Made by a program: the position numbers and the translations under genes. DNA of 64,000 nucleotides from Phycisphaeraceae bacterium (lineage in GTDB: Bacteria; Planctomycetota; Phycisphaerae; Phycisphaerales; UBA1924), in contig JAHBXG010000002.1 in assembly GCA_019636565.1 (NCBI GenBank), forward strand, positions 1 through 64,000. The letters run 5' to 3'. The notes under the pieces were generated by a model, which was given only the letters and a program-made list of their open reading frames with translations, was not told the origin of the DNA and ran no database searches. Below, piece by piece: positions 25,562 to 35,734 of the stretch; positions within the stretch are counted from its first letter, which is position 1, and each line of letters opens with the position of its first letter.

Positions 25562-27106
25562 ATGAAGAACTCGGTTCGGTGTTTCACTGTCATCTTTTCC
25601 GCCGTGTTGCTGGCCTCGGGGCTTGCGGGCTGCTCGTCTTCTGCGGCGGCCCGTGTCGAGCGCGAACCGCTAACCGTGCTCCGAAACCCGCAGCGTCCGC
25701 TCCAAGAGCGTGAAGCGGCGGCGGACAGCGCCTGGAAGCAAGCTCAGAAATCACCAGAAGACAAGGCCGCCGTCCGGGCGACGTTTAAGGAAATGGTTTG
25801 GTCGGCTTCGCTGCCAAGCTCGCTCCGCGGCAAGTTGTACGTGCATCTCGCTGACGATCCCGACCCGGAGTCCATCGAGGACACCCGCCGTTTGACGAGA
25901 TTGATGATCCCGCGCGAGCCCAGTCGCGAAATGGAACTCTTTCTCTGCCAGACCGCCGCGGCCAAGGGTTGGGCGGATTGCATCCCCGCGCTCATCCGGA
26001 GTTACTCGCGACCCGTTCCGCTTGTGAAGGACCAGGATCGCGCCGAGCGCATCGCGTTGATTGAACTTGGCGGATCGACGCCGCTGATCGAAACGGTGTT
26101 CGCGGTCTTTCTCAACCCTCCCGATGAAGATCCGGATTCGCCCGCGGAATTCAAAGCACGCACCCGAGCCGATGCGTACGACGTGCTCGGGCGACTCGAT
26201 GTATCGGGAGCGTATCGAAAGAGGCTCCTCGAAGACCCGAACCTCACACCCGACGCCCAACCGATCGTCGCGTTGCTGAGAAGGTCGATGAGCCAATTGA
26301 AAGTGATACCGATCAGCGGCGAAGAACTACGGTGGCTCGAACGGCTTGCGGATCCGAAGAATGCGCGCAATGCCGCGTGGTGGTCGGAGGTTCAGGGAAT
26401 CGTTGCTTCGATGCCGCCGGAAAAGCTGGATGGACTGCAGATGCGCCATCTTGAGCCGATTCGTGTGGCATCGCTGTATCACCCGGACTTGTTCGCGAAA
26501 GACCGGTCGATGCTGCTGTCTGAGTTGAAGTCGGCAATCGGGGACCGAAAGACCGTGCAGCGATCCAACGAGGCTCAGGGACTCGTCAAGGCACATAAAG
26601 AGCAAGTCGAGTTTTGGGAGCACGGGCTTTCTTGGGGAGACTTGCTGACCATCTCACTGCTCGATCGAGCGGTGCGTCAAAAGGACTTCGTTGAACGACT
26701 CTTTGTCTACGTCGGACTGGATCGAGAAGATCGAACGACGGAATACGGCGGACTGATCCTGACGGTGCAAAATGTGGGAGACGGAAGCGCGACATCCGGA
26801 AACCCCGGGAAGATCGTCGCGTGGCTGTTCCCGCCTCGTCCCGGACAACGCCCCAACGACACCGAGTTCATCGCTCCCGAAGAAATGATCTTGTCGAGCG
26901 ATCGCGCTCTTGCCCACTTCCATTTTCACGTCCACAGAGCGAGAAACAGCGAAGTGGCGGGGCCATCGGGGGGCGATCTGGCATATGCCGCGCTCAGCGG
27001 TCGCGACTGCCTTGTTTTTACGAGCCTCAGTACCGAGGAGCTCGATGTGGACTATTACCAGCCGAACGGTGTCGTCGTTGATCTCGGCACCATCCTTCAA
27101 AAGTAG
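25562..27106 (+). CDS. Lipoprotein of unknown function
   Basis: A 514-residue protein with a lipoprotein signal peptide ending in the lipobox ASGLAGC. After the Cys there is a soluble domain, with helical-repeat-like text in the first half ('LRNPQRPLQEREAAADSAWK', 'FLCQTAAAKGWADCIPALI') that recalls HEAT-like repeats, and a more beta-rich C-terminal third with 'FHFHVHRARN'. I recognise no catalytic motif. The hrpA-like helicase gene starts 8 bases after its stop, so the two are co-transcribed, but no functional link is obvious. Confidence 0.7.
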   Translation: MKNSVRCFTVIFSAVLLASGLAGCSSSAAARVEREPLTVLRNPQRPLQEREAAADSAWKQAQKSPEDKAAVRATFKEMVWSASLPSSLRGKLYVHLADDPDPESIEDTRRLTRLMIPREPSREMELFLCQTAAAKGWADCIPALIRSYSRPVPLVKDQDRAERIALIELGGSTPLIETVFAVFLNPPDEDPDSPAEFKARTRADAYDVLGRLDVSGAYRKRLLEDPNLTPDAQPIVALLRRSMSQLKVIPISGEELRWLERLADPKNARNAAWWSEVQGIVASMPPEKLDGLQMRHLEPIRVASLYHPDLFAKDRSMLLSELKSAIGDRKTVQRSNEAQGLVKAHKEQVEFWEHGLSWGDLLTISLLDRAVRQKDFVERLFVYVGLDREDRTTEYGGLILTVQNVGDGSATSGNPGKIVAWLFPPRPGQRPNDTEFIAPEEMILSSDRALAHFHFHVHRARNSEVAGPSGGDLAYAALSGRDCLVFTSLSTEELDVDYYQPNGVVVDLGTILQK

Positions 27107-27114
27107 AATCCAGC

Positions 27115-30100
27115 GTGTCCGGCGAAACCGCGCCCAACAAACCGCCGCCGGGCGTTCCTCCCGATCGCGACGCGCTCTTCCGGCGGCTGGAGGATTGCCG
27201 CATCGCCGATCGCCGATTGCTGCGCGAGAGGCTGGCGACTTTCCGGCCGGGTGACGAGGAGCGATGGCGTTCCATTGCCGATGAAATCGAGGCGTCCGCG
27301 GCAAAGTGCGCCGAGCGCCTCGCGAAAAGACCGGTCCCGAAATTCGATGAATCACTCCCAGTTGTTCAGCGCCGGGCAGAAATCGCACGCGCGATCGAGC
27401 GCAACCAGGTATTGGTTCTGTGCGGCGAGACCGGCTCGGGGAAAACAACGCAGTTGCCCAAGATCTGCCTCGAAATCGGGCGTGGTGTCCGAGGGCTGAT
27501 CGGACACACCCAGCCACGGCGCGTCGCGGCCCGCTCTGTGGCGGCCCGAATCGCGGAGGAATTGGACAGCAAACCGGGCGGCGTGGTCGGCTTCAAGATG
27601 CGATTTACCGATGCGACGTCTCCCGAGACATACATCAAGCTCATGACCGACGGCATCCTGCTGGCGGAAACGCAGCGAGACCGCCTGCTTGAGAACTACG
27701 ACACGCTCATCATCGACGAAGCGCACGAACGATCGCTCAACATCGACTTCCTGCTCGGCTACATAAAGCGGCTTTTGCCCGCGCGGCCCGATCTTAAGTT
27801 AATCATCACCTCCGCCACCATCGATCCGCAGCGCTTCGCGAATCACTTCTCAAGCGGTGGCAAGCCCGCCGAGATCATCGAAGTCTCCGGGAGAACTTTC
27901 CCGGTGGAAATGCGTTACCGCCCGCTCAGCCGCCCTTCCGGCGATGAAGACGGGCCAGACCTCGATCTCACCGAGGAAGAGGCGATCGTCGCGGCGGCGA
28001 AGGAGGCGATTTCGAACGGCCCTGGCGACATCCTCGTGTTCCTTCCGGGTGAGCGCGAGATACGCGATGTTGCCGACACCCTTCGCCACGCGCTTCCGCC
28101 GGACACCGAAATTCTTCCGCTGTATGCGCGGCTGTCCACCGACGAACAGATGAGGGTGTTCAAGTCGGGCATATCGCGTCGGAGAGTCGTACTGGCGACC
28201 AACGTCGCGGAAACTTCTATCACCGTTCCGGGCATCCGATACGTCATCGATCCAGGCCTGGCCCGAGTGAGCCGATACTCCACGCGCACGCGCGTGCAAA
28301 GGCTGCCGATCGAGCCGGTTTCACAGGCTTCGGCGAATCAACGTGCCGGCAGATGCGGGCGCATCGGCCCGGGCGTCTGCTTTCGGCTCTATGAAGAGGA
28401 CGATTACCTCAAACGGGAGCAATTCACCGAACCCGAAATCCTGCGCACAAATCTCGCAAGCGTGCTCCTCCAGATGAAGGCACTGCGGCTCGGCGAACCC
28501 GAGGACTTCCCGTTTGTGGAGCCGCCAGACAGCCGCGCCATCCGCGACGGGGTGGAAACGCTCCACGAACTTGCGGCGCTCGATGGCAACGGCGATCTCA
28601 CCGACATCGGCCGCAAACTTGCAATGCTTCCCATCGATCCTCGGCTTGGCCGAATGATTCTCGCCGCGGACAAGGAGGGCTGCGTGCACGAGGTACTCGT
28701 CATCGCCTCGGCGCTTTCGATTCAGGACCCGCGTGAGCGGCCGATGGACAAGCAGGAACATGCGGATCAGATGCACGCCCGCTTCAAGGACGCCGCCTCC
28801 GACTTCAAGGCCCTGCTTAATCTCTGGCATCACTACCACGAACTGAACGACAAGTTGACGAGCGGTCGCCTTCGCGCGACCTGTCGCCAGAGCTTCTTAT
28901 CCTTCCTGCGGCTGCGTGAATGGAGCGAGATCTACCGCCAACTCCGTTCCATGGCGGGCGAACTGCGACTTCGATTCTCGAATGCGCCGGCATCCGACGA
29001 TCAGATCCATCGCGCGATTCTCACGGGCCTGCTCACCAGCACCGGTGTGAAGGGAGAGAACGCCGAATACACCGGATGTCGCAACGTCAAATTCTTCTTG
29101 CACCCGGGCTCCGGGCTTGCATCTTCACGGCCACAGTGGATCATGGCTTCGGAACTGGTGCGAACAACAAAGCTCTACGCCCGTAGCGCTGCCAAGATCG
29201 ATCCAGCCTGGATCGAGCAACTCGGCGCCCATCTTGTCAAGCGCACCTATAGCGAGCCGCGCTGGCGGCGCGAATCCGGACGCGTCATCGCCAACGAGCG
29301 CGTGCTGCTCCAAGGGCTTGAGATCATCGCCAAGCGACCTGTACATTTCGGCCCGATCGATCCGAAGACCAGCCGCGAGATCTTCATCGAGAACGCGCTC
29401 GTGCTGGGCGAGATGGAATCCGATGCGCCATTTCTTACGCACAACCTGAACCTTATCGAGGAAATCAAGGCGCTCGAGGCCAAGATGCGCCGGCGCGATC
29501 TGCTTGCCGGCGATCGTGCGGTCTTTGATTTCTACGACAAGAGACTTCCTCCCACCATCTGCACCACGCACCTCTTCGAAGCGTGGCGCAAGGAGATGGA
29601 TCGGCGCCAGCCGCGGCTCTTGTTTCTGGCCCGCGAGAATGTAATCGCATCCGACATCCGGGCCGATCCGAACCAGTATCCTTCCGAGTTGCCGGTCTTC
29701 GGTAGCCGACTGCCCCTCAAGTACACGCTCGATCCCGGCACGGCACGCGATGGCATTACCGTTGATGTGCCGCTCGAAGCCCTGCATCAAATTGATGAAG
29801 AGCGCTCACTCTGGCTGGTGCCCGGCTTGTTGAAGGAGCTCGTTGCCGAACTCCTCCGCTCTTTGCCGAAGGCCTATCGCCATCACATCGTCAACGTGCC
29901 CGCCTTCGCCGAAACCATCGCTTCGCGTCTCCCCTTTGGCAAGGGGTCCCTGCTCGATGCACTTGCCATCGAAGTAAGGCTCCACACCAAAGGCCTCAGC
30001 GGCACGATCGAGCGCAGCGCGTGGCGACTCGAAGCCCTGCCGCCACATCTTCGCTTCAATTACCGGGTGCTGGACGACTCGGGGAAGGAAGCGGCGCAAA

Positions 30101-31062
30101 GCCGCGATCTTGCCGCGCTCAAGTCCAAGTTTGCGCCGGTAGGCACCCGTCGCCTGCCCAAAGGCGGGGGCGACCAGTTCAGCCGCGACGGAATCCGCAA
30201 GTGGGACTTTGGATCGCTTCCCTCCGCGGTGCAGGTTGATCGCGCAGGAATCAGTATCACCGCTTACCCCGCCCTCGTAGACCTTGGCACCTCTTGCGGC
30301 TTGCGCCTCGCCGATTCTCCGGCTCGGGCGGCCCAACTCCACCGTGCCGGGCTTTGCCGTCTCTACGGCTTGACGGCCTCACACGAATTCGGACGCCTGC
30401 GCCGAGGGCTGCCAGATCTCGAACGCCTGCGCGTGCTGTCGGCCCCGCTCGCAAAGTGGAACGACTTTCTGAACGACCTTGTGATGCTTGCCGCCGACGC
30501 GACGCTGTTCGAGCGTGGTTTCGATGACATTCGCGATGAAGCGGCATTCGACCGCGCCGTCGCTCAGGCTGAACCCAAACTCTGGAATGCGGGGAGCGCG
30601 GTCCGCAAGATTGCAGGCGAGATTGTCGAGGCACAACAACTGCTGGCGACCAAACTCGCCGCGACCAAGAGCCCGACATTCGCAAGAGTGCTCGCGGATG
30701 AGAAAGACCACGCGCCGCGTCTGGTCGAGCCGGGCTTTCTGCTTTCCACGCCGCGGGAATGGCTGCCCCATATCGCGCGGTATCTCACGGCATCGAGGAT
30801 CCGCCTGGAACACCTGCCCGGTGGCGGGATCACCCGTGACGAGAAACTCTTGACGGAGCTGATGCCCTGGTGGCAACTCTTCACCGGAAACATTCACGTC
30901 TTAGCGCAAGACGGTCCGCGTCGCGACGCCTTCGTGCTGTTTCGTTGGATGCTCGAAGAACTTCGCGTTTCGCTTTTCGCGCAGACCCTCCGCACTTCGA
31001 TCCCGGTTTCCTACAAGCGCCTCGCGGCCCAATGGGATGAAGTAATGCGTTCGGGCGCCTGA
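27115..31062 (+). CDS. hrpA: ATP-dependent RNA helicase HrpA (DEAH box)
   Basis: A 1315-residue helicase of normal HrpA length. Motif I is GETGSGKT (104-111), motif II is DEAH (201-204), motif III is SATID, and the QRAGRCGRIGPG motif VI is intact. The helicase-associated and OB-fold domains follow, and a long C-terminal DUF3418-type domain typical of HrpA fills about residues 650-1300. HrpA in E. coli rescues stalled ribosomes by splitting subunits. The start GTG 27115 lies 8 bases after the lipoprotein stop; no upstream alternative exists. Confidence 0.95.
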   Translation: MSGETAPNKPPPGVPPDRDALFRRLEDCRIADRRLLRERLATFRPGDEERWRSIADEIEASAAKCAERLAKRPVPKFDESLPVVQRRAEIARAIERNQVLVLCGETGSGKTTQLPKICLEIGRGVRGLIGHTQPRRVAARSVAARIAEELDSKPGGVVGFKMRFTDATSPETYIKLMTDGILLAETQRDRLLENYDTLIIDEAHERSLNIDFLLGYIKRLLPARPDLKLIITSATIDPQRFANHFSSGGKPAEIIEVSGRTFPVEMRYRPLSRPSGDEDGPDLDLTEEEAIVAAAKEAISNGPGDILVFLPGEREIRDVADTLRHALPPDTEILPLYARLSTDEQMRVFKSGISRRRVVLATNVAETSITVPGIRYVIDPGLARVSRYSTRTRVQRLPIEPVSQASANQRAGRCGRIGPGVCFRLYEEDDYLKREQFTEPEILRTNLASVLLQMKALRLGEPEDFPFVEPPDSRAIRDGVETLHELAALDGNGDLTDIGRKLAMLPIDPRLGRMILAADKEGCVHEVLVIASALSIQDPRERPMDKQEHADQMHARFKDAASDFKALLNLWHHYHELNDKLTSGRLRATCRQSFLSFLRLREWSEIYRQLRSMAGELRLRFSNAPASDDQIHRAILTGLLTSTGVKGENAEYTGCRNVKFFLHPGSGLASSRPQWIMASELVRTTKLYARSAAKIDPAWIEQLGAHLVKRTYSEPRWRRESGRVIANERVLLQGLEIIAKRPVHFGPIDPKTSREIFIENALVLGEMESDAPFLTHNLNLIEEIKALEAKMRRRDLLAGDRAVFDFYDKRLPPTICTTHLFEAWRKEMDRRQPRLLFLARENVIASDIRADPNQYPSELPVFGSRLPLKYTLDPGTARDGITVDVPLEALHQIDEERSLWLVPGLLKELVAELLRSLPKAYRHHIVNVPAFAETIASRLPFGKGSLLDALAIEVRLHTKGLSGTIERSAWRLEALPPHLRFNYRVLDDSGKEAAQSRDLAALKSKFAPVGTRRLPKGGGDQFSRDGIRKWDFGSLPSAVQVDRAGISITAYPALVDLGTSCGLRLADSPARAAQLHRAGLCRLYGLTASHEFGRLRRGLPDLERLRVLSAPLAKWNDFLNDLVMLAADATLFERGFDDIRDEAAFDRAVAQAEPKLWNAGSAVRKIAGEIVEAQQLLATKLAATKSPTFARVLADEKDHAPRLVEPGFLLSTPREWLPHIARYLTASRIRLEHLPGGGITRDEKLLTELMPWWQLFTGNIHVLAQDGPRRDAFVLFRWMLEELRVSLFAQTLRTSIPVSYKRLAAQWDEVMRSGA

Positions 31063-31185
31063 TCGCGTGCGGGCAATTCCCCCTATTCCCCTAGGGTGTT
31101 TTCCTCATCCACAGCTTCTTCTGTTGCGTCGCGGCGCTCTCGTTGGTATAAGGGGATACAGGTCTTGCCACCCGGGAGGTTCTCC

Positions 31186-33051
31186 ATGAGAACGACCTCG
31201 TCGATGCTCGCGGTTGCCGTGTTCGCCTGCTGCTCGTCCGCTTCGGCACAGGTCACCGTCAGCCCGAACGTTTTCTACGACGCGCCCGACTTTGACGTCA
31301 CCGACGGCGTCATCGATGCAGATCAGGTCGCGCCGGGCAACCAGATGACGCTGCGCGCGATCCTTATGCACGCCAACTTCAACGGGGGAAACTGGAAGAT
31401 CGTTCTTCCATCCGGCTTCTTCGATCTCACCGTGCCCGGATCGGGCGAGGAGTTTGCCGCTGCCGGTGACCTGGACATCAACGGCATCACGGTGGAAATC
31501 GTGGGTGTGCCCTCGCCCCCCGGTCTCCCCACATACATCGGCGGATCAACGACCGGCGACCGGGTCTTTCATGTGCTGGGCGGAGCCCGAGCAACGTTTC
31601 GGGACGTGTTTCTTGAGTCTGCCAACAGCGTCGGCGGGGGTGGGCTGCGCCAGAACAACGGCACGGTGATCATGGAGAGAGTGACGATCGAGTTTTGCAG
31701 CGCTTTCGGTGCCGCGGGGGCTCACGGCGGCGGAATACTGAGCTTCGGCGACCTGACGTTGACCGATTGTAACATCAGCAACAACATCTGCCAGGGCACA
31801 GGAGGGGGAATTGAGTTTGAGGGGACCAGGCTCTCCATTTCTGGAACGACAATTAGCTCGAACACGGCGGGCGGGCGCGGCGGCGGACTCAACATCGGAA
31901 CGCCAGGTCCGATCGTATCGATCTTCAAATCTTCCATCAATGACAACCGTTCTGGCAATGCCGTGGGAGGCGGGTCCGGCGGCGGGATCGGAAATCGAGG
32001 CGACCTCTCAATTACGAATTCGGTCGTCGCGAGCAATTTCACGAGTGCCGGCGCGTCGGGTGGCGGAATCGAGAACCGCGGCACTCTTCACTTGATCAAC
32101 AGCACGGTTCGGTTGAACGGCGCGTTCCTCGGCGCGGGCATCCAGATCGCCGGTCTTTCCTCGGCGTTGGTCGAGGACTCGTTGATCGAATCCAACTTTG
32201 CCGATTCCGGCGGCGGTCTCTTGAATGCCGGGCTGCTCGAAGTTCGTCACTCCACAATTTCCGGCAATCACGCGATCGGCCCGACGCCAGGCGCGGGCGG
32301 CGGCGGCATCTACTCATTCGGCACTCTCTACCTGGTCAACTCCACGATCTCGGGGAATGCCGCCCCCGCGCAAACCGGTGGCGGGTTGCGCAACGCAAAC
32401 AACGGCATCGCGGAGATCAGTTCCTGCACGTTCCACGCGAACACTGCTTCGGCGGGAGACAGCATTTCCAGCGGCGACATCGGCGCTTTGCCGGCGGTCA
32501 TCGTCCGGAACACGATCCTTTCGAATTACCCAGCACCACCCGCTTCGTCCAATTACACCGCTCCGTCGGGAATGCTTGTGTTTTCACAGGGATACAACCT
32601 GGACACGCAGGGCTCGTTCAGCCTTTCGCAACCGGGTGATATCCACCCGATCGCGCCGGGCTCGATGATCAATCCCTTCCTCGGCCCACTCCAGATCAAC
32701 GGAGGCCCCACTCCCACCCACCGATTGTTTTTCAAGAGCGTCGCGATCGGCGGCGCGGATCCGAACGGCGTGTTCGATCACACCGGATTGTTTCTTCCCC
32801 TCGATCAGCGCTACGCCGCACGTCCAAACGTCAACGTCGCCGATATCGGTGCGTACGAGGCCGGATGCGATGCCGACTTGTATCCGCCCGGCGGTGGCGA
32901 TGGGCTCGTCGACGACTTCGACTTCGTCGAGTTCGCGAATTACTACAACATCCTCGTGACCGCCGCGGCGGACTTTGATGGAGATGGCGACACAGACGAC
33001 GATGACTTTGTTGCCTTCGCCGCGGCATACGACCTTTTGATTTGTGAGTAG
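31186..33051 (+). CDS. Secreted parallel beta-helix protein with dockerin-like tail
   Basis: A 621-residue secreted protein. The start at ATG 31186 follows GGGAGG and opens a signal peptide (SMLAVAVFACCSSASA). Residues about 120-420 are a right-handed beta-helix with repeated 'GGGIxNxGxLxxxNSTxxxN' turns, as in choice-of-anchor and polymorphic outer-membrane proteins. The last 60 residues form a paired Asp-rich EF-hand-like module bracketed by Cys (CDADL ... AAYDLLIC), the same module as in the GH13 protein at 45728 and the protein at 51731. The module probably binds calcium and anchors the protein. Confidence 0.85.
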   Translation: MRTTSSMLAVAVFACCSSASAQVTVSPNVFYDAPDFDVTDGVIDADQVAPGNQMTLRAILMHANFNGGNWKIVLPSGFFDLTVPGSGEEFAAAGDLDINGITVEIVGVPSPPGLPTYIGGSTTGDRVFHVLGGARATFRDVFLESANSVGGGGLRQNNGTVIMERVTIEFCSAFGAAGAHGGGILSFGDLTLTDCNISNNICQGTGGGIEFEGTRLSISGTTISSNTAGGRGGGLNIGTPGPIVSIFKSSINDNRSGNAVGGGSGGGIGNRGDLSITNSVVASNFTSAGASGGGIENRGTLHLINSTVRLNGAFLGAGIQIAGLSSALVEDSLIESNFADSGGGLLNAGLLEVRHSTISGNHAIGPTPGAGGGGIYSFGTLYLVNSTISGNAAPAQTGGGLRNANNGIAEISSCTFHANTASAGDSISSGDIGALPAVIVRNTILSNYPAPPASSNYTAPSGMLVFSQGYNLDTQGSFSLSQPGDIHPIAPGSMINPFLGPLQINGGPTPTHRLFFKSVAIGGADPNGVFDHTGLFLPLDQRYAARPNVNVADIGAYEAGCDADLYPPGGGDGLVDDFDFVEFANYYNILVTAAADFDGDGDTDDDDFVAFAAAYDLLICE

Positions 33052-33092
33052 TACGAAGGCGAACGATCGCTGCCGCGTTTCGATTTCTGCAA

Positions 33093-33548
33093 TCAAGCCG
33101 ACGCCTGGTCGAGCGGCTTGAAGAAACGAACGCTCGTCCGCGTGTAGCCAAGACGCTCGTAGAACGCGTGGGCACCACGCAGAGCTGCATTGCTCGTGAT
33201 CTCGACCAGCCCGCAACCCGACTCCGACAGAACTCTCTCAGAGGCATCGACAATTGCTCGCCCGGTCCCTCGATTTCGCGCTCGCTCGGCAACTACGAGC
33301 AGGGTGATCCGACCGACCGGCTTGGGTCGGTGCAGCACGGGAGTGATATGAATCGTCGCCAGGCCGACGACTTCGCCGCTCACGATCGCCACCAGCACTC
33401 GTTCGCCCGCCTGCTCAAGCGTTCCGAGCCGCGCAGCGACCGTGTCCGCCGGAGTTTGGAAACCGAGTTCTGCCAATAGCCCGCTGATCGCGATCGAATC
33501 GCGGAGAGTCGCGCGACGGACTTCGGGCGCCACTTCGGAATTCGACAT
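33093..33548 (-). CDS. GNAT family N-acetyltransferase
   Basis: A 151-residue acetyltransferase of the GNAT fold: N-terminal 'RRATLRDSIAISGLLAELGF', the acetyl-CoA binding segment around 'LLVVAERARNRGTGRAIVDA' (R/QxxGxG/A motif as RNRGTG), and a C-terminal FYERLGYTRTSVRF. The substrate is unknown. Start ATG 33548 is preferred; a GTG at 33587 would add 13 residues that are not family-like. The gene is convergent with the beta-helix protein gene. Confidence 0.88.
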   Translation of the reverse strand: MSNSEVAPEVRRATLRDSIAISGLLAELGFQTPADTVAARLGTLEQAGERVLVAIVSGEVVGLATIHITPVLHRPKPVGRITLLVVAERARNRGTGRAIVDASERVLSESGCGLVEITSNAALRGAHAFYERLGYTRTSVRFFKPLDQASA

Positions 33549-33769
33549 CGCAGGGTCTCGCGAAGTGAGGCATCGTTGATCTGACACGGTTGGGGCACAT
33601 CGCCTTCTCGAAAAGCGAACAGCGCCTTAGCGAGAGCCCCGCCGGCGACCGAACTCATGTCGGAGAATCCGGCGAACAGCGAGCCCGCCGCGATTGTACG
33701 ACGAGCTGACTTCAGAGGAGCGCGAGCACGCGCTTGCGAGCCAAATCGTGAGGTCGCTGACTCCACGCC

Positions 33770-34279
33770 TCATTCCAGCAAAAAAGTCGCCACCTCGCGG
33801 CGCAAATACCGTTCGGTTTCTTCGCCCGTGTGCGTGCCGGTCATCCTGAAACCGCACCTTTCCAGCACACGAATCGACGCTGCGTTCGACGTCGCGGCCG
33901 TTGCGTGGAGCGGCCGTTGTGTCACTTCCTCCAGCAACATCGCAAGCGCACGCGACGCGATCCCCCGGCCCCAATGCTCTTTCGCGAGCCAATACCCGAT
34001 CGACTCCTTCCCACCCTGCTGGAAACACGAAATCGAGCCGACGAGAATTCCGTCTGCAATGATCGCCTTCGCAACAACGATCCGTTCTGCGAGAATCTTC
34101 GACCAGTGAGCATGAAACGACGTTTCGTCACGCGGAATGACCCCGGCCAGGAGGCACCCTTCCGGTTCGAGTTGGATTTGGAACAGCGCGGGCAGATCGG
34201 CGGCCTCGATATCGCGCAGTCGCACGCTTTCGGCCTTCCCACCCACCGAAGTTTTAGCAGCGCCCGACATCTCGCTCAC
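33770..34279 (-). CDS. GNAT acetyltransferase, RimJ/RimL-like
   Basis: A 169-residue GNAT protein. 'VRLRDIEAADLPALF' opens the fold, IGYWLAKEHWGRGIAS contains the acetyl-CoA motif (WGRGIA), and ATAATSNAASIRVLERCGF is the typical RimJ/RimL ending. Such enzymes acetylate protein N-termini, antibiotics or small amines. The start GTG 34279 overlaps the stop of the upstream SGNH hydrolase gene as GTGA (34276-34279), a classic coupling arrangement. An ATG lies 9 bases downstream. Confidence 0.88.
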   Translation of the reverse strand: MSEMSGAAKTSVGGKAESVRLRDIEAADLPALFQIQLEPEGCLLAGVIPRDETSFHAHWSKILAERIVVAKAIIADGILVGSISCFQQGGKESIGYWLAKEHWGRGIASRALAMLLEEVTQRPLHATAATSNAASIRVLERCGFRMTGTHTGEETERYLRREVATFLLE

Positions 34280-35007
34280 TTCTTCTGCGTGTCCCAGGCC
34301 TCCACCACCGGCCCCCGAATCACACTCGTCCAGATCGCGTATCCCTTCGCGTTCAAGTGCAGCCCGTCTTCGCGAAAGGTCGTCGGATCGGGCTTTCCGT
34401 CGGCACCCAGCGCCGGAGTCACAACATCCAGATACGTTGCACCGGGCGTTCTATCGCAATAGGCCTCAACAATTGCATTCGCCTTCTTCATGGCATTCCA
34501 ATTGCCCCATCGCTGCACACTGGGCTTGATCGCGATGTAGAACACCTGGACAGAAGGCCATTCCGACCTCGACCGTTGATCGAACGCGACAAACCCGTCC
34601 GCGGCCGCCTGGGCATCGGTGTTGTCCATCCCCAAATCGTTGTCGCCGCAGTAGTACACGATAACGCCCGGTTTGTACGGCAGAACAATGCGGTCAAAAA
34701 CAGCAAGCATATCTGTGGTCTTCGAACCGCCGAAACCGCGGTTGAGCACCGGCACTGGTTTCATGTCCTCGGCAAGCGACGTCCACATCCGGATACTCGA
34801 ACTGCCTATGAACAGAGCCTGCCCAAGGGCGGGCGGGGAGGCTTTGTCACGAGCCTCGAACGCGACAATCTCAGGCTCATACCACGGCGCAGCGGCTGCA
34901 GGCGTCGCCGGCTGTCCATCTGGTTCCCTCTCAACCGGCAACGTTCGGGAGCCAAAGAGTACAACGAGCGTGCTCGCAACGACGATTCTTGGGAAAAAGG
35001 GGCTCAT
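34276..35007 (-). CDS. SGNH/GDSL-type hydrolase, exported
   Basis: A 243-residue protein with an N-terminal signal peptide (PFFPRIVVASTLVVLFGS). SGNH blocks are visible: block I ALFIGSSSIRMW with the nucleophile Ser, block II Gly in RGFGGSKTTDML, block III YYCGDNDLG with the oxyanion Asn, and block V DGLHLNAKGY with the catalytic Asp and His. Likely an esterase acting on acylated polysaccharide or lipid. It overlaps the downstream GNAT gene by 4 bases. Confidence 0.9.
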   Translation of the reverse strand: MSPFFPRIVVASTLVVLFGSRTLPVEREPDGQPATPAAAAPWYEPEIVAFEARDKASPPALGQALFIGSSSIRMWTSLAEDMKPVPVLNRGFGGSKTTDMLAVFDRIVLPYKPGVIVYYCGDNDLGMDNTDAQAAADGFVAFDQRSRSEWPSVQVFYIAIKPSVQRWGNWNAMKKANAIVEAYCDRTPGATYLDVVTPALGADGKPDPTTFREDGLHLNAKGYAIWTSVIRGPVVEAWDTQKK

Positions 35008-35457
35008 GCAAGCAGCATACATCCGCGAATCAATCCAAGCTGCGCGAGGATTTGCTGGCGAACAACGCCCGGTTCGAATGAACCCTGTGCCGCTCCACTT
35101 CAGTTCCGAACGACTCAATCATCAGACAGTTTGCCGGTTGCTCGATCCTCTCCGGAAACTCGCGAGAAAAAAGCTGCCGCGACCTTTCCGCAACAGCCGC
35201 ATGAACGGCATCGAAATCTTCACGCTTCTCTAAGTCGTCGCGGCAAGCTGACCTTGCATGCCTCCGCGAAGCCCATCCCCGGTGCCTTTCGTCAGTCAGC
35301 CCATTGAGCGGGGGCCAATATGGGAGCACAATCGCGAGTGGTCGAAGCGCACGACGGGCGCACCATCGGTCGATGAGTTTCGTGATTGTCTCATTCGTTT
35401 CCACCTGGTTGTGAAACCGTGCCGCATCTGAAAAAATGCCGATTCCACCCAGTGGAA
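35008..35457 (-). other. Intergenic stretch with a doubtful open frame
   Basis: Between the tRNA-Pro terminator and the SGNH hydrolase. On the minus strand an open frame ends at 35030 and reads through the terminator, so it cannot be intact as drawn. Its lower part ('AVAERSRQLFSREFPERIEQ') has protein-like composition but no clear start or ribosome-binding site. It may be a decayed gene or chance. No repeats or promoters are recognised. Confidence 0.35.
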
Positions 35458-35460
35458 GCA

Positions 35461-35490
35461 AAAACCCCGCGAGCGATGCCCGCGGGGTTT
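35461..35490 (-). terminator. Intrinsic terminator of tRNA-Pro
   Basis: A perfect 10-bp stem (aaaccccgcg / cgcggggttt) with a 9- to 10-base loop, followed on the minus strand by TTTTTGC. It lies 11 bases beyond the tRNA 3' end. Confidence 0.92.
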
Positions 35491-35500
35491 CGTTGTCCAA

Positions 35501-35574
35501 TCGGGGTGGCGGGATTTGAACCCACGACCTTTTGACCCCCAGTCAAACGCGCTACCAAGCTGCGCTACACCCCG
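35501..35574 (-). tRNA. tRNA-Pro (anticodon GGG)
   Basis: 74 bases on the minus strand fold as a cloverleaf. The acceptor stem is CGGGGTG/CACCCCG with discriminator A. The D arm has AGCGCAGCTTGGTAGCGC, the anticodon stem is TTTGA/TCAAA with loop CTGGGGG (anticodon GGG, proline), and the T arm is GTGGG-TTCAAAT-CCCGC. The 3' CCA is not encoded. A strong terminator follows. Confidence 0.96.
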
Positions 35575-35734
35575 GATTTCTCCGTTGGAACGGGCAGGAT
35601 AGGCGCAGACTGCTCGGCTTTTCTACGCCGGCAACACCCCAAAACTCGTCACTTCTTGCCAAGCCCTTCGGCCCGCATTTCTTCACGCTTTCGATTCTCC
35701 TCCGCCACCTCCAAACTTCGTATCCTCCCTCCGG

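Noticed and set aside
33380..33766. A 128-codon minus-strand frame between the two GNAT genes
   Set aside because: Its second half is out of frame within a real GNAT gene. The first half alone has no family or ribosome-binding site.
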